A stretch of DNA of 45,151 nt from Alphaproteobacteria bacterium (GTDB taxonomy: Bacteria > Pseudomonadota > Alphaproteobacteria > Caulobacterales > Parvularculaceae). Position 1 is the stretch's first letter; every line of letters starts with the position of its first letter. The notes under the pieces are model-generated. The model ran no database searches. It saw only the letters and a list, made by a program, of their open reading frames with translations, and was not told the DNA's origin. The translations under genes and the position numbers were made by a program. The stretch is taken from positions 1 to 45,151 of the forward strand of contig JAADIH010000002.1 of the NCBI GenBank assembly GCA_013151435.1, written 5' to 3'. Positions 1 to 10,372 of this stretch are shown here, piece after piece.

Positions 1-1902
1 ATGAATGAGGCTGATGGCGGCGTGGTGCAGGATTTAGCAGGCAATAATGATCTGCAATTGCAAAACGGAGCAGAGATCGTCGGCGGTGAGGGTGTAGAGA
101 CACCCACTGTTGCAGAAAATAACGTGGGTACCGTGGTTGCGACTTTGACGGCGAGTGACCCGGATGTGGGTGACAATGCTACGTTCTCACTTAGCGAAGA
201 CGCATCGGGGTTGTTTGAGGTTGTCGGCAATGAGTTGAAGTTGAAAGACGGCGTATCGCTCGATCATGAAACACAAGACAGCTATGAAGTAGCTGTCCAG
301 GTCGAAGATTCTTCTGGCGCTACCTACACTGAAACCGTGACCATCAATGTTGTCGATGTCAATGAAGGTCCAGTCGTCATCGATGTTGATCTCGGTGCAA
401 CGAACGAAGACACTGACATTGTCATCACCGAAGCACAACTTCTTGCCCAATCTATGGACCCGGAAGGGGCAACGCTTTCCATCCAGGATGTATCTGTTGA
501 TCCAGCTTTCGGCGCATTAGTCGATAATGGTGATGGAACCTGGGCATTCTCGCCGACGGACGACCTCTCAATTCAAAATGTAGAGTTCAGCTTTTCAGCT
601 ACGGATGGGACGAATGTTGAATCGGGAACCGCAACGTTAGATATCAATGCGGTTGCCGATGCGCCAACCGTAACCATCGGCGCGGTCGAACAGGTTGTCC
701 TGGGTGGCGAAAATACGGTTAGTAGTGGTTTTGAAGGCGGCAATATAGACACCAGCCAGTCAGGATCAGCCTGGCTTGGTTCAATTGGCGATTGGCAAAC
801 GAGTTCTGAAAAGATTGAAGTCAAACAAGAAGCGCTCTCTGATGGGACAACTAATCAGTTCGTTGAGCTAAATGATGACGCAGTTAATTATTATGACGAT
901 GCAACGAATATCCATCGCACAATCGACACTCAGGACGGCGCCACATATACTGTTGATTTCGAATATGCGCCACGACCAGGCTATGGCGACAACGTCAATG
1001 AGATTGAAGTAGTCGTCAATGGACAGGTTGTTGATACGATTAGCGCGGATGGGACTGGCGACAGCAGCATAAATTGGCAAACAGGAAGCTACACCTTCAC
1101 GGGTGATGGTTCCGAGATGACACTTGAGTTTCGCACCAGTGGCGAGGCGCAAGCCTATGGCCGCGGCATGTACATGGATGATATATCAATTACGGAAGAA
1201 ATGCCATCCGGGGTTGTCTCCGGCAGTAATGGTGGCCCGATCGTACTGCCTGACATAAGTGTCAGCTCTGCTGATGCAGATGGTTCGGAAGCTATTACAA
1301 CGACAATTTCTGAAATTCCGGATGGATTCATCATCACCGATGGCGATAATACATTTACTGCGATCGAGACGTCTGATGGAGTTGATGTATCTAACTGGAA
1401 TTTGCACCAGCTCACGATCACCCCATCAGATGGTTATACCGGCGAAGTCAATCTGACAGTTACTGCAACGTCAACGGATGGTTCAAGTCAGGCGCAGTCA
1501 AGTGATACGGTCACCATCAACGTTCAATCAAATGATGATGTATTATACGGTACAAACAGCGCTGATATTATTGATGGCGGCGACGGCAACGATACGATCA
1601 TTGGGGGGGCAGGCAATGACTATCTCTATGGCGGAGATGGCGCTGACATTTTCGTTTATGATATGGGAGATGGCTCCGATATGATCGACGGCGGCGTCGG
1701 CGGTTGGACGGATTCCATCCAAATCGAGGGCGGCATTTCGGCCTTGGGTGAATTGGGTGTCGATTGGACTGTTGAGTTGACGCAAGGAACAATCGTTTCT
1801 TCAGACTCCGAGAGTGTCGTCTTCAGCGATGATGCGGATGGCGTAGTCACCTTTAGTGACGGAGCAACGCTGGAATTTGAAAATCTTGAGCAGATTATCT
1901 GA
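1..1902 (+). CDS. RTX/cadherin-like surface or secreted protein, C-terminal part (probably truncated by window start)
   Basis: Cadherin-like segment (TVVATLTASDPDVGDNATFSL...VDVNEGP), tandem-95-like segment (NEDTDIVITEAQLL...DINAVADAP), carbohydrate-binding-like beta domain, then RTX nonapeptides GGDGNDTIIGGAGNDYLYGGDGADIF and a typical T1SS-type C-terminus. Confidence 0.85.
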   Translation: MNEADGGVVQDLAGNNDLQLQNGAEIVGGEGVETPTVAENNVGTVVATLTASDPDVGDNATFSLSEDASGLFEVVGNELKLKDGVSLDHETQDSYEVAVQVEDSSGATYTETVTINVVDVNEGPVVIDVDLGATNEDTDIVITEAQLLAQSMDPEGATLSIQDVSVDPAFGALVDNGDGTWAFSPTDDLSIQNVEFSFSATDGTNVESGTATLDINAVADAPTVTIGAVEQVVLGGENTVSSGFEGGNIDTSQSGSAWLGSIGDWQTSSEKIEVKQEALSDGTTNQFVELNDDAVNYYDDATNIHRTIDTQDGATYTVDFEYAPRPGYGDNVNEIEVVVNGQVVDTISADGTGDSSINWQTGSYTFTGDGSEMTLEFRTSGEAQAYGRGMYMDDISITEEMPSGVVSGSNGGPIVLPDISVSSADADGSEAITTTISEIPDGFIITDGDNTFTAIETSDGVDVSNWNLHQLTITPSDGYTGEVNLTVTATSTDGSSQAQSSDTVTINVQSNDDVLYGTNSADIIDGGDGNDTIIGGAGNDYLYGGDGADIFVYDMGDGSDMIDGGVGGWTDSIQIEGGISALGELGVDWTVELTQGTIVSSDSESVVFSDDADGVVTFSDGATLEFENLEQII

Positions 1903-2049
1903 TTACGATAAAAAATTTGATTATTGGAAGGTTGAACTAGTTTTAGCTTCCACGTGGCGGAGGTAAAATCGGGAAGGAAAACAGCCATAGGCATTGGCAG
2001 TCTGTACCCAAATGATAAATGTGAGCGGGTAGTTTTGTAATGAATTTAG

Positions 2050-2068
2050 TGCGCTTTGCGCTTTTTTT
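2050..2068 (+). terminator. Putative Rho-independent terminator downstream of the RTX gene
   Basis: gcgc-ttt-gcgc followed by seven T. The stem is short and lies about 150 nt after the stop codon. Confidence 0.35.
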
Positions 2069-2326
2069 GTGGTGTGATTCACTCGGCCCATGGTGCGACG
2101 GAGGGAATGTAAATGTGCTGTCAGCTTCTTTAAATACGCAGCGCACCTGAAGGAACAGGCTTGTGAAAATGTCTTCTTTGATTCTGTATCGTGTCTTGCT
2201 CCCCTATAATTGTGCCTGATAGCGTGAATCATGATTTGTAACTATAATTCAAGAGACTGATTGAGTTCGGAGTCTAGTTTCGTTGGCGCATTTATATCCA
2301 CCAATGATGCTGTATGCTCAGCTATG

Positions 2327-2402
<76 letters not shown>

Positions 2403-2547
2403 ATGCCGCCTTGCCCAAGTGTCAGGGCTGACGGAGCGCGGCTTATAGGCTAGGTGAGGTGGCTTTGTCTATGGTTCGAGAGCGCCGCGCAGCGGAGATT
2501 TTGCCGTATTGCTCGGCCTCGGCTAAAGAGGTGGATTTTGAGGGTTT

Positions 2548-3051
2548 ATGATGGTGTCGGTAACCAAGAAAAAGACCAAAAGGCGAAGGGCAGTCAAGGC
2601 GGCGAGCAGAGCGAAAGTGCTGGGTAAGACGGTGCGTGCGCCGCAATCCCCTGAGGAAGCTATTCTCGAAACCGTGTCTAATCCCCACCAGGGGCTGCTC
2701 TATCTGGCGCGTTTTACCGCACCGGAATTTACGTCGCTTTGCCCAGTGACTGGCCAGCCTGATTTTGCTCATCTGGTCATTGATTATGTGCCGGGAAAAC
2801 TGATCATAGAATCTAAGTCACTTAAGTTGTTTCTTACATCGTTCCGCAATCACGGCGCATTTCATGAGGATTGCACTATCCAAATTGCGAAGCGCCTGAT
2901 CGAGGCAATGACGCCAAAATGGTTGCGGATCGCGGGCTACTGGTTTCCGCGTGGCGGTATTCCGATTGATGTATTCTATCAAACGGGGGTGCCGCCGAAG
3001 GGTTTATGGCTACCAGAGCCCGGTGTCGCCCCCTATCGCGGTAGAGGTTGA
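2548..3051 (+). CDS. queF: NADPH-dependent 7-cyano-7-deazaguanine reductase QueF (unimodular type)
   Basis: Conserved [37 protein letters not shown] and [10 protein letters not shown] motifs. Confidence 0.95.
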   Translation: MMVSVTKKKTKRRRAVKAASRAKVLGKTVRAPQSPEEAILETVSNPHQGLLYLARFTAPEFTSLCPVTGQPDFAHLVIDYVPGKLIIESKSLKLFLTSFRNHGAFHEDCTIQIAKRLIEAMTPKWLRIAGYWFPRGGIPIDVFYQTGVPPKGLWLPEPGVAPYRGRG

Positions 3052-3071
3052 GGAGAGAGTAGAGAGTAGAG

Positions 3072-3977
3072 ATGATGAAAACTACTGTTGCCCCGTCTGT
3101 GATTTTGTTGGTCCTCTCAACGATTTTTTGCTCGAGCCCAGCATTGGCTGATGCCTTGGAGGGCGTGCTGTCACCCGGAGAAATTCTGGAAGCGTCCAGC
3201 CCCTCGGATTGGCGAAAACTCAACCCCGAAAATACGCTCTATATTGATCTTGAGCGCGGACGCATCGTGGTCGCATTATCCACTCAGCTGGCGCAACGCC
3301 ATGTAACCCAAGTCAAAGCGCTTGCCCGAGAGGGATATTATGATGGGCTTTCCTTTTACCGTGTGATCGACGGTTTTGTCGCCCAGGGCGGCGATGCCTT
3401 CGGCAAGCGGCCGTTCAAAGAAGCACAAAAGAATATGCCGCCGGAATTTGAACAACCTCTATCAGATCATATTTCAGTAACGTTGCAAGACGATGCGGAT
3501 GGATATGCATCTAAAATTGGTTGGGTTGATAGTCTGCCGGTTGGCATTGATGATAAGGCCAACACAGTGTGGCATTTGCATTGTACGGGCGCGTTTGCGT
3601 TTGGCCGAAACAATGAAACAGATTCAGCCAGCACGGAGTTCTACATAACGCTTCAACCGCAACGTTATCTGGATCGCAACCTCACCGTCTTTGGCCGAGT
3701 TGTAGAGGGCATGGAGCATTTTCAGATGATGCGCCGCGCCGCGCCGCCGGAGTCCGAAGACGATGATCTTGGTGAAACCATTCTTTCCATGCGTGTGGCG
3801 GCAGATGTGCCAGATGACCAGCGTGTTAATTTAGAAATACTGGACTCTTCTACTGAAACTTTTGCAGCTTATCTGGAGGCGCGGCGAAACCGACCGAGTG
3901 CGTTCTTTTATTATCGTCCGGACTATGTCGATATCTGTCAGTTTCCTGTACCTGTTCGCGCCGCTTCACAGGAATGA
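3072..3977 (+). CDS. Cyclophilin-type peptidyl-prolyl cis-trans isomerase, probably exported
   Basis: N-terminal signal-like sequence; cyclophilin core YYDGLSFYRVIDGFVAQGGDAFG, STEFYITL, LTVFGRVVEGME. Confidence 0.9.
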   Translation: MMKTTVAPSVILLVLSTIFCSSPALADALEGVLSPGEILEASSPSDWRKLNPENTLYIDLERGRIVVALSTQLAQRHVTQVKALAREGYYDGLSFYRVIDGFVAQGGDAFGKRPFKEAQKNMPPEFEQPLSDHISVTLQDDADGYASKIGWVDSLPVGIDDKANTVWHLHCTGAFAFGRNNETDSASTEFYITLQPQRYLDRNLTVFGRVVEGMEHFQMMRRAAPPESEDDDLGETILSMRVAADVPDDQRVNLEILDSSTETFAAYLEARRNRPSAFFYYRPDYVDICQFPVPVRAASQE

Positions 3978-4585
3978 CCAGCCTTAAAAAAATTGTTGGT
4001 CCATGGCGGGTTCAACGAGAAGTGAAGCGGTTTGAAAATCCGTGGATAAAAATTGTCGACCATGACATTATTCACCCGGATGGATCGCCCGGTGAATATG
4101 GTGTTGTCCGGTTTAAAAATCTCGCCATCGGAATATTACCCATCGATGAAGATGGATCGGTATGGCTTGTGGGCCAGCACCGTTTCCCGCAAGATCGCTA
4201 CAGCTGGGAGTTGCCAGAGGGGGGCGGTGCGCTTGATGTTCCACCGGTGGAATCCGCAAGGCGCGAATTATCCGAAGAGACGGGTTTGACCGCGCGTGAT
4301 TGGGCGCCTTTATCCGCTTTTGATATTTCGAACTCGGTTACTGATGAACGGGCTCTTTGCTATTTCGCCTGGAATCTGGAGCGCGGTGAGGCGACACCTG
4401 ACCCATCTGAGGCGTTAACCATAAAGAGAGTAGCGTTTTGCAAACTGTATGAGATGGTCATGACGGGTGAGATTACTGATAGTCTCACAATTGTGATGGT
4501 GTTGACGGCTTTCACTAAAGCCTTGCGGGGAGAGGCACCAATGCCTATTTCCCACCACATACTTGCAGCCCATCGTCAAACGTAG
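3974..4585 (+). CDS. NUDIX hydrolase
   Basis: Nudix box-like GGGALDVPPVESARRELSEETGL; overlaps the stop of the upstream gene (ATGA). Confidence 0.88.
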   Translation: MTSLKKIVGPWRVQREVKRFENPWIKIVDHDIIHPDGSPGEYGVVRFKNLAIGILPIDEDGSVWLVGQHRFPQDRYSWELPEGGGALDVPPVESARRELSEETGLTARDWAPLSAFDISNSVTDERALCYFAWNLERGEATPDPSEALTIKRVAFCKLYEMVMTGEITDSLTIVMVLTAFTKALRGEAPMPISHHILAAHRQT

Positions 4586-4597
4586 GAAACTGCCCCT

Positions 4598-5431
4598 ATG
4601 GCCCATGCATCACGCGAACAAGCGACAATTATAGCTATTTCCAGCGATCAGACGTGGTCACGCATGCGCGTTGAGGCGGCGAGCGCGGCGGCGTCTGAGC
4701 CAGCGCTTGCGAGCTTTCTTCATGCAACGATCCTCAATCATGAAAGTTTCCAGGCGGCGCTTTCTTACCGTCTTGCGCAGAAATTTTCAGATACGGAAAT
4801 GAATGCCATGCTCTGGCGGGAGGTTTGCGACGAAGCCTATCAAAATGAACCGAGCATCGTTGATGCGGCGCTTCACGACATGCGTGCCGTTTTTAATCGC
4901 GACCCGGCTTGCAATGAATATGTACAGCCATTTTTGTATTTTAAGGGCTATCTTTCCCTACAGGCGCAGCGTGTCGCCAACTGGCTTTGGGGCCATGACC
5001 GCAAAGCTTTGGCGCTTTATCTGCAAAGCCGAATGTCTGAACTTTTTGCAGTGGATATTCATCCTGCGACGCGTATCGGCAAGGGTGTATTTTTCGACCA
5101 CGCCACCGGAATTGTTATTGGCGAAACGGCTGTGATTGAAGACGATGTTTCGATATTGCAAAATGTAACACTTGGCGGCACTGGAAAAAACGAAGGTGAC
5201 CGCCATCCGAAAATTCGTCGCGGTGCGTTGATCAGCGTCGGCGCCAAAGTCCTTGGCAATATTATCGTGGGCGAGGGCGCAAAAGTTGCGGCGGGCAGCG
5301 TTGTTCTAAATGACGTACAAGCCCATTGCACAGTGGCGGGTGTTCCAGCCAAACCAGTTGGCGCCTGCAAAGAAAGCACGCCATCGGAGACCATGGATCA
5401 GCGGTTTAACTGCGACACGTATTCGATATAA
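4598..5431 (+). CDS. cysE: Serine O-acetyltransferase
   Basis: CysE N-terminal helical domain and left-handed beta-helix hexapeptides (DIHPATRIGKGVFFDHATGIVIGETAVIEDDVSILQNVTLGGTGK). Confidence 0.95.
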   Translation: MAHASREQATIIAISSDQTWSRMRVEAASAAASEPALASFLHATILNHESFQAALSYRLAQKFSDTEMNAMLWREVCDEAYQNEPSIVDAALHDMRAVFNRDPACNEYVQPFLYFKGYLSLQAQRVANWLWGHDRKALALYLQSRMSELFAVDIHPATRIGKGVFFDHATGIVIGETAVIEDDVSILQNVTLGGTGKNEGDRHPKIRRGALISVGAKVLGNIIVGEGAKVAAGSVVLNDVQAHCTVAGVPAKPVGACKESTPSETMDQRFNCDTYSI

Positions 5432-5464
5432 TTTCAATGTTGTCGCTTCATGATGGGACGCGGC

Positions 5465-6520
5465 ATGCGTGTTGATCTTTTCGATTTTGATTTGCCGCAA
5501 GAATGCATTGCGCTTACACCAGCCTCGCCGCGTGACAGCGCACGCATGTTGGCAGTTGAGGGGCAAGGGCTTGGTGATCGCAAGATCACTGATCTGCCGG
5601 GCTTATTGCGCGAGGGTGATCTGCTCGTCACCAACAACACGCGTGTTATGCCAGCGCAACTCTTTGGATCGCGGGCAGCGCGCGATGAGGGCGATGCAAT
5701 CTCCATTGAGGCCACTCTTCATAAAGAAATCGAAGAGAATTGTTGGCGGGCTTTCGTGCGCCCGGCAAAGCGATTGCGGGCGGGCGATGTCGTCCAATTT
5801 GGAGAGAATTTTGACGCGCGTGTTGTGAGTAGGGATGGGGCCGAAGCAGTGCTTCAGTTCGAGAGCAGGGACGAGCCTTTTCAAAAGCGATTGTTGCGCG
5901 CAGGTGTGATGCCGCTGCCGCCCTATATTGCGCGTCGCCGCCCTGCGGATGTTGGTGACGAACTGAATTATCAAACGATCTTTGCGCGAGAAACCGGGTC
6001 TGTCGCTGCGCCAACCGCAGGATTGCATTTTACTGATGACTTGCTGGAAAAGATTAGCCGGTGCGGTGTGGGGCATCTCTCTATCACCTTGCATGTGGGG
6101 GCCGGGACCTTTTTACCTGTAACAGTCGATGACACCAGCGACCACAAAATGCACAGCGAATGGGGAGAGATTACCCCTGATCAGGCGCAACAAATAAATG
6201 ATTGCAGAGCGTCGGGCGGGCGCGTAATTGCGGTGGGGACAACCTCTCTCCGGCTTATGGAAAGTGCGGCGAATGAAGCGGGTGTCGTTCACCCCTTTTC
6301 CGGTGAAACTGATATTTTTATTACACCGGGTTATCAATTTAAGGCCGCTCAAATGTTGTTGACGAATTTTCACCTACCGCGCTCAACATTGTTTATGCTG
6401 GTTTGCGCCTTTGCAGGAGCTGAACAGATGAAAGCTGCCTATGCTCATGCCATTGAAAAGGAATACAGATTTTATTCCTATGGCGATGCGTGTTTTCTTG
6501 AGTTGAATGATGGTCGCTGA
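5465..6520 (+). CDS. queA: S-adenosylmethionine:tRNA ribosyltransferase-isomerase
   Basis: [63 protein letters not shown]. The ORF opens at 5450, but the internal ATG at 5465 fits family N-termini better. Confidence 0.95.
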   Translation: MRVDLFDFDLPQECIALTPASPRDSARMLAVEGQGLGDRKITDLPGLLREGDLLVTNNTRVMPAQLFGSRAARDEGDAISIEATLHKEIEENCWRAFVRPAKRLRAGDVVQFGENFDARVVSRDGAEAVLQFESRDEPFQKRLLRAGVMPLPPYIARRRPADVGDELNYQTIFARETGSVAAPTAGLHFTDDLLEKISRCGVGHLSITLHVGAGTFLPVTVDDTSDHKMHSEWGEITPDQAQQINDCRASGGRVIAVGTTSLRLMESAANEAGVVHPFSGETDIFITPGYQFKAAQMLLTNFHLPRSTLFMLVCAFAGAEQMKAAYAHAIEKEYRFYSYGDACFLELNDGR

Positions 6521-7637
6521 ATTTTCCTTCTCCCTTAACGCCACTGATGGCGCAGCGCGCACTGGCGTCATTTCTACGCCGCGCGGCGAGATTAGTACGC
6601 CTGCTTTTATGCCTGTGGGTACTGCCGGCACGGTGAAAGCGATGTTGCCCGAGCATGTGCGCGCAACCGGCGCAGATATTGTTCTCGGTAATACATATCA
6701 TTTGATGTTGCGGCCAACAGCGGAGCGTGTAGCGAAGCTCGGGGGCTTGCACAAATTTATGAATTGGCCGCACCCGATCCTCACAGATTCTGGTGGGTTT
6801 CAGGTCATGTCCCTTTCAAAGCTTCGAAAGCTGACGGAGGAGGGTGTTTCCTTTCAATCACATATTGACGGGTCGCGTCATATGCTGACCCCGGAGCGCT
6901 CGATAGAGATACAATGTCTGTTGGGCTCGGATATACAAATGCAGCTTGATGAGTGCCCGGCGATCCCGATCACTCATGAAGATTCGCGGACATCAATGCT
7001 GTTGTCGATCAGATGGGCGCAGCGTTCCAAAGACGCCTTTGAAAAGCTCTCTAATCCAGGTCAAGCGCTATTCGGTATTGTGCAAGGGGCCAATTACGAA
7101 GACCTTCGGCGCGAAAGCCTTGAGCGCTTAATGGAAATAGACTTTTCCGGCTATGCAGTTGGCGGTCTCGCGGTGGGTGAGGGACGTGAGGAGATGTTTC
7201 GCGTGCTGGAGTTTACCGCGCCCCATATGCCCGCATTGAAACCGCGTTATCTGATGGGTGTGGGCAAGCCCGCCGATCTTGTGGGCGCAGTCGCGCGGGG
7301 GATCGATATGTTCGATTGTGTTGCGCCGACCCGGTCTGGGCGCCATGGTCAGGCTTGGACCAAAACCGGCGCCATCAACATCAAGAACGCACAATTTGCT
7401 GAGGATCCAGAGCCGCTAGACCCAGACAGCAAATGCCCGGCGAGTCGGGATTACTCCAAAGCCTATCTGCACCACCTTTTCCGGTCGGGTGAATATCTCG
7501 GACCGATGCTGCTGAGCTGGCATAACCTCCAATATTATCAGGATCTTATGTCTGAAATGCGCGAGGCCATCGTGGGCGGTCAGTTTGATCAATTCAAGGC
7601 CCGGTTTCAGGCGGCTACCGGTGAAACGCTTGTGTAG
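6507..7637 (+). CDS. tgt: tRNA-guanine transglycosylase
   Basis: [67 protein letters not shown]. Confidence 0.97.
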   Translation: MMVAEFSFSLNATDGAARTGVISTPRGEISTPAFMPVGTAGTVKAMLPEHVRATGADIVLGNTYHLMLRPTAERVAKLGGLHKFMNWPHPILTDSGGFQVMSLSKLRKLTEEGVSFQSHIDGSRHMLTPERSIEIQCLLGSDIQMQLDECPAIPITHEDSRTSMLLSIRWAQRSKDAFEKLSNPGQALFGIVQGANYEDLRRESLERLMEIDFSGYAVGGLAVGEGREEMFRVLEFTAPHMPALKPRYLMGVGKPADLVGAVARGIDMFDCVAPTRSGRHGQAWTKTGAINIKNAQFAEDPEPLDPDSKCPASRDYSKAYLHHLFRSGEYLGPMLLSWHNLQYYQDLMSEMREAIVGGQFDQFKARFQAATGETLV

Positions 7638-7790
7638 AATTCGCGCCCATTTCAGCATCAGAATCGGTTGACCCGGCGCATAGCCGCCCCTATGTTCCGC
7701 GCCTTCCAAGGTGATTGCCACTGATCAAGATCGTGAGCGGCTTTTGTTTGTTGGAATATTTTGGTTCTCCAGAACCATCCCCTTTGTTGT

Positions 7791-7866
7791 GGGCCCATAG
7801 CTCAGCTGGTAGAGCAACTGACTTTTAATCAGTAGGTCGATGGTTCGAGCCCATCTGGGCTCACCA
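7791..7866 (+). tRNA. tRNA-Lys (anticodon TTT), CCA encoded
   Basis: gggcccatagctcagctggtagagcaactgacttttaatcagtaggtcgatggttcgagcccatctgggctcacca; full cloverleaf, 76 nt, anticodon loop CTTTTAA. Confidence 0.97.
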
Positions 7867-8185
7867 ATCCAGATAAAACAATATGTTATAGATTGCTCCG
7901 GCGTAAGCTTATTGATGGCTTTTGTTAAAGCTACCACTGAGCTACCACTCGAATTCATTTCAAATTATTTCTCGATCACATTTCCAACACTCTAAGGTTC
8001 AAGATTTCTCGCCCTGTGAAACTATCAGGAACTGAAGCGCTCTCCATGTATTGGCCACCCAGCTGGAGGATCTCCAGGTTTCAGTTTTACGGCGGATGAT
8101 TATCCATCGTGGGGTTTATCAACGTGATCGGTGTCTTGTATCCGTTGCGCTACGAGGACGTACTTCATTTAAAGCTTGGTCAAGG

Positions 8186-8345
8186 CGGTCATTGTCGGTG
8201 ACATTGCCGCGAATGTCATGCGTATAATTGCGCCAGACGAAGCCGTCATTACTGTCCCGGGCGCGGTCAATGCGATTATTGGCGAGATACTCGATATCCA
8301 CAACCCGGGCGCCCAGGATTTTCTTGCGTATGTCTCAGTGGTGCC
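8186..8345 (-). pseudogene. Displaced RHS-repeat fragment (tip segment, copy 1)
   Basis: Translated minus strand KKILGARVVDIEYLANNRIDRARDSNDGFVWRNYTHDIRGNVTDNDRL closely matches KKILGSRVVDIQYLTNNRINRARDTNDGFVWRNYTHDARGNVSDNDRL of the RHS ORF at 9733-9876. By-eye nucleotide identity is roughly 80%. RHS similarity stops abruptly on both sides. Confidence 0.85.
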
Positions 8346-8444
8346 AATATTGCACCATAAAAACAGTGTGCAGACAATGCGTTAGATAAGAACAGGCGTC
8401 AAAGCGCAAGTTCGCTTTATCTTGCCGTGAGCCTCTATCAGTTC

Positions 8445-8651
8445 TTATTCCTTATTTTTATAAAAAGACGCCATAGCGCGGACAAAACTGACCAAAACGA
8501 AGGCAGTCAAGAATGTTAAATACCCCTTTTTTAAGGCCATCAAAAAATTTGCCTCTTCGGATATTACTTCTATAATCGCAGACCCAGCAGCAATCCCTAA
8601 TGATGCAAGACCAATTACTACGAATTCTCTAATGGTCATTTCCAAATCCAC
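8445..8651 (-). CDS. Small membrane protein (68 aa), candidate immunity protein for the adjacent RHS C-terminus
   Basis: Starts 22 nt downstream of the RHS stop on the same strand. Two hydrophobic segments (FVVIGLASLGIAAGSAIIEVI; GYLTFLTAFVLVSFVRAMASF). Confidence 0.5.
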   Translation of the reverse strand: MDLEMTIREFVVIGLASLGIAAGSAIIEVISEEANFLMALKKGYLTFLTAFVLVSFVRAMASFYKNKE

Positions 8652-8672
8652 TTACCTATACAATTAATCGAT

Positions 8673-9944
8673 CTACTCTTGTTCGATTGGCTCAATTTCT
8701 GCGGCTTGCGCCTCTTCTACAATTCCAGCTACCGTTTCAACATAGACTGCAGCGGCGGTAATCATCTGATCAACTTGCGAAATGCCAGTTGGCGTTACTT
8801 TTGCGAGAAATCCTCCACCAACAGCTCCCATGACTGTAGAATCGGCGATGCTTTCAATCGCTCCACCAATAGTTTGTTCTCCTGCCATAATTTGAGCTGT
8901 CTGAGTTCCGCCATCTGCGATAGCCGAGCCAACTGCTCCCCCAACGGCTCCAGCAACCAAGCGGCTGCCGCCAGCTGCGGCAACGGTCGTCAGTATTCGA
9001 GCCCCTACACCTACGCCAAGAGCTCCAGTTCCCGCAGCCAACGCAACTCGCCCGCCGGCAGCCAAGTCCGACGCTTGAATTCCATCGCTTAAGTCAATGT
9101 TGCCGTTTTTTACCTCTCTAGCTAATTGCAGCCCGCCGCTAATAACCGCGCCAATCACGCACCACGGACATTTCCCACTCGGATCCGTCGCATTTACCGG
9201 ATCGTTGAACGTATAGCTATACCGGTTAAACATTTGCGGCTGGGCGGGGCTGAACCCCACCGGATCACCCGACAAAAACCTCCCGATGACGGGGTCAAAA
9301 TACCGCGCCTGCATGTAGGTGAGGCCGGTGGCGTCGTCCTTGATATGGCCGGTGAAGCTCTCGTCATTGTCGTTGGCCGCAGGGTCCTGGCGCTCTTCGC
9401 CATAGGGCGTGTAGTCCTCCCGCCACTGCACCGAACCGCCGGTCGTCGTCGCTGCAACCGGCGAGCCCAGATGATCGGCATGCAGATAGCTTGTGGCAGA
9501 GCCCTTGATCCGGGCGATGGTCATGCCGCCCGCGCGGATATAATCCGTCGCGACGCCGGTCGTCGCATTGTCGCGATAGAGCACCGCCCCCGACAGACCG
9601 TAGACGGAATATACTGTCTCCCCGCCCAGCACCTGTTTGACGCGTTTCAAATTCCCGTCATAGGTAAAGGTTCCCGTCGCCGCGCCCGAAATCGCGGTCG
9701 GCTGTTCCGCCCTGTCATAGGTAAAGCCCAGCCGGTCATTATCACTGACATTGCCGCGCGCATCATGCGTATAGTTGCGCCAGACGAAACCGTCATTGGT
9801 GTCACGCGCGCGATTGATGCGATTGTTGGTCAGATACTGGATATCCACAACCCGGCTGCCCAGTATTTTTTTACGCAAATTTCCGAGACTGTCATAGGTG
9901 AACGCTCCTGTTCCCCAAGGCCCCGTGGCCGAGGTATTGAGTAA
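8673..9944 (-). CDS. RHS repeat-associated core domain protein, 5'-truncated, with a Gly/Ala-rich hydrophobic C-terminal variable domain
   Basis: YD-repeat/RHS core: YLHADHLGSPVAATTTGGSVQWREDYTPYGEER...YMQARYFDPVIGRFLSGDPVGF...NRYSYTFNDPVNATDPSGKCPW. The ORF track starts at a TTG (9878), but RHS-like frame (GTGAFTYDSLGNLRKKI) continues to 9944, where a stop precedes non-RHS sequence. Confidence 0.85.
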   Translation of the reverse strand, partial: LLNTSATGPWGTGAFTYDSLGNLRKKILGSRVVDIQYLTNNRINRARDTNDGFVWRNYTHDARGNVSDNDRLGFTYDRAEQPTAISGAATGTFTYDGNLKRVKQVLGGETVYSVYGLSGAVLYRDNATTGVATDYIRAGGMTIARIKGSATSYLHADHLGSPVAATTTGGSVQWREDYTPYGEERQDPAANDNDESFTGHIKDDATGLTYMQARYFDPVIGRFLSGDPVGFSPAQPQMFNRYSYTFNDPVNATDPSGKCPWCVIGAVISGGLQLAREVKNGNIDLSDGIQASDLAAGGRVALAAGTGALGVGVGARILTTVAAAGGSRLVAGAVGGAVGSAIADGGTQTAQIMAGEQTIGGAIESIADSTVMGAVGGGFLAKVTPTGISQVDQMITAAAVYVETVAGIVEEAQAAEIEPIEQE

Positions 9945-10372
9945 TTATTTTGTGAAGCATTGGAAGCAAAGAAAGAATTAATTCAACAATACGAAATGAA
10001 TTACATAATGCAGAAGGATTCAACGCTATTAAACCAACCAAGACATTATTTTACCTGGCACCACTTACTATTCAGCCCTAGCTAGCCCTATGGACCCGCT
10101 GGTACCTGAATTTCTATTGAAAACAGGCCAGTAAATATGGTGCATTTCGATTGCGATAGTCAGTTAATGCCGCTACCAATACTCGCTAACTCAATTTACT
10201 TACCAAAGGAATCCGGGAGAATAGTCTGATTGTAGCGGATGTCAGTTGTGCGAAGTTGCTGACATTTAGCATAATTGCCGCTTCGCTTGGGAAATGAGGG
10301 GATAAGTCACTGACCTCTGGAGATGAAGGCTCAAGCAACGGTTTAAAATCCGTTAGCGTTGCTTTTAGTATA

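Noticed and set aside
2403-2547. Possible preQ1 riboswitch upstream of queF
   Set aside because: No recognisable preQ1-I/II pattern could be identified by eye; a covariance-model search would be needed.
2548-7637. queF-PPIase-NUDIX-cysE-queA-tgt block as an unusual cluster
   Set aside because: queA/tgt next to a cyclophilin and other housekeeping genes looks ordinary for Alphaproteobacteria.
7725-7958. 77-aa minus ORF (WARTIDLLIKSQLLYQLSYGPT)
   Set aside because: Translates the antisense of tRNA-Lys; a common spurious ORF.
9126-9944. 272-aa plus-strand ORF rich in Arg/Ile
   Set aside because: Antisense shadow of the RHS coding frame; composition is typical of GC-biased opposite-strand ORFs and no family motif is seen.
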